This document shows positions 8,477 to 18,100 of a stretch of DNA of 64,000 bases, piece after piece. A program made the translations under genes and the position numbers. The first letter of the stretch is position 1. The number at the start of each line of letters is the position of its first letter. Origin of the DNA: Elusimicrobiota bacterium (GTDB lineage: Bacteria > Elusimicrobiota > Elusimicrobia > UBA1565 > UBA9628). The notes beneath the pieces were generated by a model that worked only from the letters and a program-made list of their open reading frames with translations, was not told where the DNA came from and did no database searches. The stretch is from contig JACRDT010000014.1 of assembly GCA_016212795.1 (NCBI GenBank), forward strand, positions 1 to 64,000. The letters are read 5' to 3'.

Positions 8477-11400
8477 CTACTCGGTGGCCCGCTGGACGAA
8501 GTCCCGCGTCACATCCGATAGCTTCTGAGCGCCCCATCGGGGGATGAAGCCCCCCAGACCAACGCCGTCGGAGTAGAGCTTATTGAAGCTGTCCCAAGCG
8601 GCTTGGCTGTCCTCTCCTTTGACCAAATCGATGATGAACTGTTCGCTCGAAGCCGCGGTCCCGCCCGCCTTGTTGACGAGGGACAGGGCCTTCTGGATCT
8701 TATCCAGGTTGCCCGCCGTGGAGATGACTTCCATCTCCTCGGCAGTAAGGTTCAGGGTTTTGAGGTCCGCGCCCTTGACGCCCTTGACCTTCTTGAGGAG
8801 CTCCACCGCGCGGGGCATGGGGTAACCCGTGAGCTTGGCCGAGGTCAGGAACCTGAGCGCCCCGGCAACCTCGCCGAACATGAGGCCGGTGGCGAGCCCC
8901 TCCTCGACGATGAAAGTCGCTCCCCACGCGTAGCTCGCGGCCCCGCCAAGGATATCGCCGGACTCGATCATCTTCTGGCCCTGCCGGAAGTAGTACCCGG
9001 GCGCCTTGGCCAGCCCGAAATTCTCGTAGGCGAAGGCGGCCCTCTCCGCGGTCGTGACCGGCCCCATCCGGTCGGCCATGAACTCGCCCCAGAGCTCCTT
9101 GCGCTTTTCTTTCACCAACTCGTCGAGACCCGCCTCGATGCGCCTCTTGCCGTCTTTATCGAGCCGGGACAGCGCCTGCTGGTAGATTCCGCCGGCCCTG
9201 TCTTCCTGCGAATAGCCGTCCATGCTCCATTCGGCGAATTTCGCCTGCATCTGGGTGTAGGTGCCGGCGAAATCCTTCTCGGGGTCTTTCAGGAGGGCCC
9301 CCTCCCCCCTCTGGATATGCCCGACCACGTTGTAGAAAGTGTTCTGGAACGGCGACATCATGACCTCCAGCCCCTTCGACACGAGAGGAGGCACGATCTG
9401 GACCTGGAATTTCGGCACGACCCGGTCGCAGTTCACGGCAGCCTGCAAGTATTCCTTGTCCAGGCTGTGCCATTGCATCAATTCGACCTTCCATTCTTTC
9501 GCGCTCCGGCTGTTGTTCTCCTTCGGCTCGACATACCTCGACATGCGGACGTGCATGTCGAGGAACCCGGCGGGCTTCGCGTCCTCGAAGACGTGGAGCC
9601 TCCGGTAGTCCTCCGGGAACCTGGCGAACTCTCCTTTCCAGCCTTCCGCTTGGCTCAGACAGTACTCCACGGCCTTCCTGTAATCCTTGTCTTCCTTCTC
9701 GTTCCCGAGCCCCGCGAGGTTCAGGATGTACATCGTCTTTGTCTTTCCCTGGGAGTTCTCGATCGCAAGCTCGAAGGTGTCTTTCTCCACCAGCGCATGA
9801 TCGACTTTCCAGCCATCCAGCCCCAGCAAGGCCCTATCGATGATCGAGCGTGGGCCTCGGGCGAGGAAGCGCTCAACCATGCGTTTCCTGTCGGCCAGGA
9901 TCAAACTGTCCGGGACCTCCTTGAGCAGCCACAGATCCTCCTTCTCCCTGACGGTCCGACTGAACTCGGAAGCCTCCGTCTGGCTCGTGAAAAAGGGCCT
10001 GTTCTGGTCCGGGAAGACCACCACTTCCTTGCCGGCGGTCCTCAAGATGAAGCCCTTGCCGTGGCAGAGGTAGATCTCTTCTCTCTCTCGGTAAAGGGCG
10101 TGGCGGAGGTCGCAGGGGGCGTTCGGGGCCTTGGACTCGCGGCAGATCATCACGCCGGTCACGCGCCCCGATCCGTCCTTGTTGAGCTGGTACCTCTCGG
10201 CGCTCGAGATCGCGAAGTCCTTTCCCTCGAACTTCCCCTTCATCCCGGCCGATGGAGCCTTTTCGATCCAGAAGAATGGCTGCTGGTCGCCCTCCAGGCG
10301 CTGTTCCTGGTAGGCTGGATCGGACTCCGTCTTGGTGGTGAGCCGCCCGCTCTTCTCGATGACGAACCCGTCTCCGCTGTCGAACCTCTCTCCGACGCCG
10401 GGAACCGTCACCCAGACGCCGGCCCGGTCCCGGCCCTTCCGGTCTTTCTCCGTCTTCTCCGCGAAAGGGACGCCCGCGCCGACCGCCATCATCTTGACGG
10501 TCGCCAGATTGGCGGCCCGAGCGGCATGGCGCTTGGCCCACTGGACGAGCGCCGAGCCCTCGGGCAGGAGGGGGAGCCGCAGGATGGCCGTGGCCAACGC
10601 GGCATCGAGGTCGCCCTCCTTGCCGGCGGGCTTCCCTTGCGAAGCCAGTCCGGGCACTTCCATCCGCTTCGACAGCAGCCCCTTGATCCTCACGATCTCG
10701 GCCAGCGCCTCGGGATTCTTGCCCAGGCGCCCGGAGTCCTCCAGCATGCCCACGACCTTGAGCACCTCGTCGCGGGTCTTCTCGGCCGCGACCGGATCGG
10801 ACCGCGGACCGGAGAGGCCTCCGGCTTGATCCTGGAGGCCTTTCATGGCCTCCTCGATCTCCTGTCTCTTCTTCGAGTCCCATCCCATGTCGCTGAGGAG
10901 CCTGTCGAGAGGTTTGCCGAGACGGCGCTCTTCGAGCTCCAGCTCCTGAACCGTCTTGCTCTTGCCGGCATCCAGGGACACGAAGAGAGCCAGCAGCTTC
11001 GTGATCGCCTGAGCCTGCTCCACGACGGTCCCCAAGTCCTTGGAAAAACCGGCCCGGGCAATGAGATAGGGCTGGGTGAGAGTCCGCGTGTCTCTGATGT
11101 TGGTGTCGAGCGAGTATTCGGAGCCGAGGCGGAACGTCCTTTCGATCAGCTGCTTCGGGGTCCAGCTGGATGGATAGGTGGAGTCCTCGTCGAACACCTT
11201 CATCGTGTCCTTCCCGACGGCGACCTCGTAGGGCAGGGTGCCTCGCTTGTCGCCTTTCTCAGCCAGATCGCGGACTTCGCGATACACGCCTTCAGCGAGG
11301 CGGTACGCGGCGCCGTTGAGTTCGCGGCGATGTTCCTCGGCCGCCTTGACCGCTTCCCCGAATTTGGGAACGAGTGCATGAAGGGTCTTGGCCGCCTGGA

Positions 11401-11920
11401 GTTGGGCTTCGAGGTCTTGGAGCTGCTGCTGGAGTTCCGCGTCTTTCCTCCTGTCGACGGGGTTGCCCTGCAGGTCCTTGTTGCCTCCCACGGCTATCTC
11501 GGTCTTCTGGACAGGATAGACCATCAGATTGGATTGACAACGCGTGAAGCTCTCCATGATGTCCAGGCTGTCGGCAAGCTTGACCAACCGCATCCGCGCA
11601 TCCTTGGATTCATTCGCGAACCTGGCCGGGTCTTCGATCGCGACCTTGATGCTGAATGGCCCGAGAACAGTGGTGCCTCCGTGCGTGTCGAGGCGGGTCT
11701 TCAGTTCCTGGAGGGGTCCGCCCTGCTCGGCCAAGAATTCGTAGTAGCTGCGGTTGGTGGCCTTGAATATCTCCTCGCAAGTGCGGCCCCCTCCCCTCGC
11801 GGATCCCGCGGGAGCGACGATGGAGGCCGCGAGCATCACCGACACGGCCCGGCGACGCCATGCCACGGGGAACGGCAGGAGGCGCCGACGCTTCTCGCAG
11901 CGTTCGCGGGTGGGTCTCAT
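8477..11920 (-). CDS. Large exported protein of unknown function
   Basis: I do not recognise this 1147-residue protein. The ATG at 11920 has a GGAG ribosome-binding site eight bases upstream. It gives a basic N-region (MRPTRERCEKRRRLLPFPVA), then a hydrophobic stretch ending VAPAGSARG, a long but plausible signal peptide. The mature part is mainly helical and charged: coiled-coil-like segments at about 130-180 (QQQLQDLEAQLQAAK) and 300-400, a mixed region at 480-800 with several cysteines (VMICRES, PCDLRHA, YLCHG), and a hydrophobic C-terminal part near 1010-1040 (GGAASYAWGATFIVEEGLAT). No catalytic motif could be assigned. The base composition looks a little less GC-rich than in the neighbouring genes. 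It lies alone between the activase and a divergent membrane-protein gene. A secreted, surface or periplasmic role is inferred only from the signal peptide. Confidence 0.6.
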   Translation of the reverse strand: MRPTRERCEKRRRLLPFPVAWRRRAVSVMLAASIVAPAGSARGGGRTCEEIFKATNRSYYEFLAEQGGPLQELKTRLDTHGGTTVLGPFSIKVAIEDPARFANESKDARMRLVKLADSLDIMESFTRCQSNLMVYPVQKTEIAVGGNKDLQGNPVDRRKDAELQQQLQDLEAQLQAAKTLHALVPKFGEAVKAAEEHRRELNGAAYRLAEGVYREVRDLAEKGDKRGTLPYEVAVGKDTMKVFDEDSTYPSSWTPKQLIERTFRLGSEYSLDTNIRDTRTLTQPYLIARAGFSKDLGTVVEQAQAITKLLALFVSLDAGKSKTVQELELEERRLGKPLDRLLSDMGWDSKKRQEIEEAMKGLQDQAGGLSGPRSDPVAAEKTRDEVLKVVGMLEDSGRLGKNPEALAEIVRIKGLLSKRMEVPGLASQGKPAGKEGDLDAALATAILRLPLLPEGSALVQWAKRHAARAANLATVKMMAVGAGVPFAEKTEKDRKGRDRAGVWVTVPGVGERFDSGDGFVIEKSGRLTTKTESDPAYQEQRLEGDQQPFFWIEKAPSAGMKGKFEGKDFAISSAERYQLNKDGSGRVTGVMICRESKAPNAPCDLRHALYREREEIYLCHGKGFILRTAGKEVVVFPDQNRPFFTSQTEASEFSRTVREKEDLWLLKEVPDSLILADRKRMVERFLARGPRSIIDRALLGLDGWKVDHALVEKDTFELAIENSQGKTKTMYILNLAGLGNEKEDKDYRKAVEYCLSQAEGWKGEFARFPEDYRRLHVFEDAKPAGFLDMHVRMSRYVEPKENNSRSAKEWKVELMQWHSLDKEYLQAAVNCDRVVPKFQVQIVPPLVSKGLEVMMSPFQNTFYNVVGHIQRGEGALLKDPEKDFAGTYTQMQAKFAEWSMDGYSQEDRAGGIYQQALSRLDKDGKRRIEAGLDELVKEKRKELWGEFMADRMGPVTTAERAAFAYENFGLAKAPGYYFRQGQKMIESGDILGGAASYAWGATFIVEEGLATGLMFGEVAGALRFLTSAKLTGYPMPRAVELLKKVKGVKGADLKTLNLTAEEMEVISTAGNLDKIQKALSLVNKAGGTAASSEQFIIDLVKGEDSQAAWDSFNKLYSDGVGLGGFIPRWGAQKLSDVTRDFVQRATE

Positions 11921-12090
11921 GAAGGACTCCGGCGGATTCGCTGTTAGTATACCCTCGGCACCTTGAGGCGTCAAGGGGGTCACGGACCCCTGTCGACCCC
12001 GACGGTTCCCCCGACCGCGGCTCCGTCAAGGGACCGCTGAACCGGCAGACAAGGCGAGGGAGCCGGAGCATCCGCGGCCGCGCCAAATGA

Positions 12091-12096
12091 TATGAT
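12091..12096 (+). promoter_or_regulatory. -10 box TATGAT six bases before ATG (leaderless start)
   Basis: TATGAT at 12091-12096, then six bases, then ATG at 12103. A start point about seven bases after the -10 box would fall on the ATG. There is no Shine-Dalgarno sequence between them. Confidence 0.45.
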
Positions 12097-12102
12097 TGCC
12101 GG

Positions 12103-15100
12103 ATGGGTGAGAAAGAACTCACCGAGACGCTCTGCGGCCTGCTGGGCACGGGACGGGCGGACAACAGCCTCATCCTCCCCGTCCTCAGGGAGCTGAACAG
12201 GGACAAGGGCCGGTCCCTCTCCACCGCCGAGCTGCTGGGGCTCCTCCGCGGCCGCCAGAGTCCGGCCTTCTCGGCCCTGGCGTCGCATCTCCAGTCACGC
12301 CGGCGCGCCGAGGCCCTACGGTGCCACCAGGCCAGGAAGGCCGGGAGGACCGACCTCGAGGATTTCCGCGAACTCCTGGCCGACCTCCCGCTGGACATCC
12401 CCCTGGGCTGGCAGACGGCCCGGGCGAGGTTCAAGGCGCTCAAGACCGGCCTCTCCTCGCTCGACGACCACGCCTTCATCGAGCCGTGGGCCGGGAAGGC
12501 GCCGCTCGCCGCGAAGGCGGTCGCAGAGGAGCTCCGGCGCTCGGCCGCCGCCGCGAGCGCAGCCCTCGACCCCGCGGCGCTGCTCGAAGCGCTCGACGAC
12601 CCATCGAGACCCGCCGACCTGCGCGGCGGCCTGGCCGCGCCCGGCGATTCTGGCGCGGACGTGCCGCCTCGATCAAGACTGGAAAGCGGCCGGGCCAAGC
12701 TCGCAGCGGAGGTCCAGGAGCGCAACCGTCTCGCCATCCGGCAGGCCGAGGATTTCCTCGCCGGCAAGGCCCCGGCGTGGCCGGCCTGCATCGACGAGGA
12801 GGCGGCCGTCTTCCTCCTCGAGCGGAGCCTCGCCGGGACCCAGGACCCGGCGGCCGAGCCCATGGGCACGGCGGGCAAGGCCAAGGCGCTCGACCTGGCC
12901 GCGGGCTGGCCCACCAGCCGGACGGCTCCTCTCATCCGGCGGGCGGCCGACACGCCCGAGGCGCAGGAGCGCGCCTCCCTGCTCTTGACCCTCCGCTTCG
13001 GCGACCCTCTGGTGACCGATTGGCGGGGCTGGTCCGCCTGGCTGTCCGAGGCCGCCGAGAAAGACGAGGAAGCCCGGCAGGCCTGCGCCGCCCTGGCCAA
13101 GCAACGCCCGGCCGGGCTGCTGCTCCTCTGGCTTCACGGCCAGCCGTCCCTGCTCGCGCGACACCGCGACCTCGCGGCCTGCCTGGTCCGCGAAGTGGGC
13201 GGCACGGTCACGGCCCGGGATTTCCTGGAGCGCCGCTCCCAGTCCATGAAGGCAGAGGAATGGCGGCTCCTGGCCGGGAGCGGAACCGGTCCGGCCGCGC
13301 CGGGGGACCCCAGACGCCCTTCGGGCGCCACCCCAGGCACGGCCGGAAGAGAAACCTTGCCGGCCGCGCCGGGGGACCCCAGACGCCCTTCGGGCGCCAC
13401 CCCAGGCACGGCCGGAAGAGGAACCTTGCCGGCCGCCCCGAAGCCGGCGCCGGGCTCCGCGCCTTCGCCCAAGGAGAGTCCCCGCCCCGCCGCCGCGACC
13501 CCGGCTGAGCCGGCCCCGCCGCCCGCGCACACGCTGTGGGACGAGCACATCCTCCCGTTCGTGTCGGATAACTGGACCATGCTGGCCGGCATCGGCATGG
13601 TGGTCGTGGGCTGCTCCATCCTGGCGTACTGCACCTGGGACAAGCAGTGGTTCATCCGCTACACCATCCTGCCCGCTCTCCTCGGATGCTTCACGGCGGG
13701 GCTGGCCCGGCTCGGGTCCTGGATCGAGAGGCGGAGCGCCGCGTTCAGGGGCACGGCGGACTTGCTGCGCGGCGCCGCCGTGGCCCTCCTGCCCGCCAAC
13801 TTCATGGCCATGGCGCTCCTGGGCAGAGACCCGCAGGTCACGCACAAAGCCTGGGTCCTCCCCTTCGCCGCGGTCCTCTATCTGGTCGTCTTCGGGAGGT
13901 GCCTGCGGTCCTGGTGCGCCGCGGTGCACCCGTCCCTGAAGAGCCTGCTGGGAGACACCCTCCTCCTGCTCAACGGCCTGGTCCTGCTCGGGCCGCTGCT
14001 GCAGCTCCTCGCCCCCTCCGTCGACGGGCTGCGCCTCGCCCTGGGGGCCGGGTTCCACGCGGGGTTCATCATCATCGTCTGGTCGGTCTTCCGCTTCGTG
14101 AGAAACGAGGTCCCCGGCGTGCTGGCCGAAGGTGAGCGCGTGCCGTGGTTCTTCGGTGTCGCCGCGGCCACCACGTTCATCCAGGTGTTCCTATGGGTCC
14201 ACGGCCTCATGCGCCTCATGCCGCGGGCGCACACCTACGCCTGCATGGTGATCGCGACCGGCGGGCTGGTCCTCCTGTCCGAGCAGGGGACCAGGCGCAA
14301 GCCCGGCGAAGGGCCGGCCTACGGGAAGGAATCCTTCATCGGCTACGCCTTCATCCTCCTGGGCCTGCTGATGGGCGCCGCCCAACCGGGTGTCCGGCTG
14401 GCCTCCCTGGAACTGGCGGGGGCGGTCTGGCTCGCCCAGGCGGTATGGCGGCGCGACACCCTCCACGCCTGGATCGGCTTGACGCTCATGGCGTTGGGAG
14501 GCGGCTCCATCGCAACGTGGGGTTCCTTCCCCGGCCCCTGGATCCCGGCCCTGGGGTTCGGACTGGCGTGCGCCGCCGGCGCCGCCGGCCCGCCCGCCAT
14601 GCGGTGGTGGGATGGATTGGGGGGAGTGGCCGCCAAGATGCAGGCCTCCATCCTCGCCGTCACCGCGGTGCTGGCCGTCTTGACCCAGCTGCATTACCAA
14701 TCTCCGCCCCTGAAGACGGGCGGCCTGCTGCTGGCGACAGCGGCTCTGCTGGCCTGGCGCGCCCGCCAGGACGACGACCTGATCTGCCTCCATTCGACCA
14801 TGGCGGTCCTGGCCGTCTGCCTGCCGTACCTGGGGTTCGCGGACCTGTCCGGACGGACACTGCACGGCAACAACCTCGTCCTGGGACTGTCAATCCTTTC
14901 GCTGCTGTGGATCGGGCTGACGAGCGTCAAGAGGACTCCCCTGCTGCTCCAGGCGCGCTCGACCGTGCTCATCATCTACGGGGCCTTGGCCGTGTCAGCC
15001 ATGTTCCTGCGGGTGTTCCTCGAAGCCGGCCGGCCGGGCGACGAGACGGGCCTGGCGCCGCTCCTGTCCGTGGCCGGCCCGCTGATGATGGCCGCCTCAC

Positions 15101-18100
15101 TCGCCGTGGCCGCCTTCCACTCCCGGTCCCTCCTGCCCGCCGTCATGGGGGCCGTCGCGGTCGTCATCCTGCTGCCGGAGTTGAAGCTGGCCGTGCTCCA
15201 ACGCTGCCCTTTCATATCATGGGGATCGGGATTGTTGAGCGGCGTCTGCGCCCTGGCGATGGCGCTGGCCTGTTTCCCTCTGGCCCGGTCGCCCCGGCTC
15301 AAGGACCTGGGGCAAGGCGACCTCTTCGCCGGACGCGTCCCCTTCCCCTGGCAGAGGCGCGACCACACGCTCTTCACCTGGCCCCTGCTGGCCTCGGCGG
15401 TCCTCTTGAGCCTGAAGGTGGACACCTGGAACTTGCTGAGGAACCTGGTCCTCGGCGGCGTCCACCTGAAGACCGCCGCGGCCTTCATCCTCGCCGGCTG
15501 CGCCTGGACGCTCGTCGCGGTGTTCCAACGGCAGGAGCCCCGGGCGAAGACGGCGGCGTCCCTGGGATGGATATCGGCGTCCGCGGGCGTCCTGTTCATC
15601 TACGATACCCTCTTCGATGGGCCCCTCCGGCACCATGTCCTGCTCTGGGGAATCTTCATGAACGGCCTCTACCTGTCCTACCGGCACGGGCTGGAGCCGC
15701 GCCATCCCTGGGCCGCCGACCTCCTCGCCGACCCAGCCCGAAGCGTCCTTCGCAACGCCAGCGTGGTCGTGTCCATGGGCGTCATCTGGGCTCTCCTGAT
15801 GGGCGAGAGCGTCGGGGACCTGTGGCCGCTCCTGCTGTTCTCCTTCGCCCAGCTGTCGTGGTTCGGCCTGACCGACGGGGAGGCGGGCTTCGGGACGCTC
15901 CTCTTCGTCCAAGCATGGGCGGCCGTCGCTGCCTGGGCCGTGCCCGGGACGGAATCGCTCCTGGTCCGGCTGTCCTGGGCCGCGGCCACCACTCCCTCGC
16001 TGCTCTTCCTATTAGCCATCCAGGCCGGCTACATCTTATTGGAAGCCTCCCCCTCCCGCCACGCCATGCTGCGCCCGCTGGTCGCGCCGGCGTTCTCCCT
16101 GGCGAGCCTCGCGGCCCTCGCCGCCGGAGCGGCCGGCGTCCATGACGCGGTCTTCCTCGGCCGCCTCGGCCAGCCGCAGCAGTGGCTGCTGGCGGCCGTC
16201 GTCGCGGTCACGGCCCGCGCGCAACGGTCCGGACCGCTCGCGCTGTTGGCCGTGCTGCTCGGCTACGCCGCCCTCGCCGCCGGCAGCCTGGCTCCGCTGG
16301 CCGGCTGGGAGCCCAGGCTGGAGTCGCTGGTGTCCCCGTGGCGCCTGGGCGCCCTCTCCTTGGCGATGGCCGCCCTCGCCGTCTGGGGAGAGCGCGCGAG
16401 CCGGCGCTGGCCGCGGCTGACGGAAGGCAGGCTCAGCCAGGGGTTCCTGGCGACGCCGGTCCTGCCCTGGATCCAGGGCGCGGCCATGCTGCTTGCGTGG
16501 TTCGCCGTCATCCGCCACGCGGCCGAACCAGCCCTGAGGAACGCCGTCCCACAACTGGCGGCCCCGTATCTCGCCGCCGCCTCCATGGCGGTCTTCGGGG
16601 TGTCGCGCGCCGAGGCCATGGCGCTGGCGGTCTTCAGCCTGTTCCTGAGCGTGGGGAACGTCCACGCGGTGCGCGCGTTCCTGGGCGAGACGCTCCGGGG
16701 ACGGGGCCTCATGGAGAACCACCTCCTGTGCCTGGGCCTGGTGGTCACGGCATTCCAGTTCTCCCTCGCCCGATCCCTGGTCCGCCGGGAGACCCCAGAC
16801 GCCCTTCGGGCGCCACCCCCGGCACGGCCGGAAGAGGAACCTTGCCGGCCGCGCCAGGAGGCCCCAGACGCCCAGACCTTCATCAACCGGGCCTGCCTGT
16901 GCCTGGCTGGGCTGGTCCTCGCCCTCCTGGGGGCCACCTACTTCGTCCACCCCGACGTGGAGATGATGAGCGACACCCGGTTCGTCCTCTCGGGGCTCAT
17001 GGCCTACGCGGCGGGCCGATACTTCCACCGGGCGAGCCGCAGCCCCGACGCCGGGGAGCGGCCCTACACGCGCGTGTGGGAGGGCTTGTACCACTTCGGG
17101 GTCGTCACCGCCATCTGGTGCGCGGCCCTCATGGTCCCCTGGCTCAGGAACCCCGACGCCGCCTTCCCGGCGCTCGGGCTGCCGGTCCTCTATTTCTACC
17201 TGCGCTGCCAGCTGGGCCCCCGCATGGACCCAACCATCGTCCGGTATCGCGACACGACGGCGACGCTCTGCTTCTTCATGCTCGTCCTCTACGCCTTCCG
17301 CGGCGCCTTCCAGGTGGTGATGTTCCCCGAGGCCCCCGTCGGGCTGGGGCACTACCACGTCAACGCGCCGTTCGTCATGGCGCTGGCCTTCGTGATGCTG
17401 CACCTCCACGGGATGGGAGGGAATTTCTGGCTGGCCTTCTACGGCGGGCTGGCCATGATGGCCGGGAGCTATTTCGCGCTGTCGGCCATCCCGGGGCTGA
17501 CCCCCTTCGAGCACCCCATCCCCGCCGCGTGGTGCGCCGTCGGGATCGGCCATTTCTGGATGCTCTTCAGCTCCCAGCCCTCGCCGCTGAGGACCTTCGT
17601 CCAGCGCATGGCGGCCATCGACGGGCCGCTCTGGTTCACGCTGCGCAACTGGTGGGGCATCTTCCTGCTGGCCGCGACGCAGGCGTGCGTCTTCTGGGGC
17701 ATCGCGGACCACCGGTTCCACGGCCACATGGTGGCCCCGCTGCTCCTGGGCGGCACCACGCTGCTCATCCATCAGGGGCTGATCAGGGAGTCGGTCCCCA
17801 TCCTCGGCCTGGCCGGGCTCGAAGCCATGGCCATGCTCCACGCGGACTTCTTCGTGACGAGCTTCCTGCCCAAGGAAGCCGTCCTCTGGGCGCTGCTCGC
17901 CATCTGGGCGGCCGTCCTGCTCGCCTGCCAGGCCAGCCGCCGGGAGGCCGACTTCAAAGCCGCGGCGCCCATCGGCCTGGGGCTGGGCTGCGCGGTGATG
18001 ATCCACGTTCTTTACCACCGCCCCTGGTCGCCCGCCGGGCTCTTGGGCTTGGCGGCCGCGGCCGCGCTCGCGGCGGTGACGCCCCGGGAATCCCGACGGC

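Noticed and set aside
3893..8521. A long open frame on the plus strand opposite the activase
   Set aside because: It is an antisense shadow of a clearly conserved gene; its translation is low-complexity and rich in Arg, Ala and Gly, as expected in GC-rich DNA.
13291..13435. CRISPR array
   Set aside because: The 69-bp units are directly adjacent with no spacers, and are coding.
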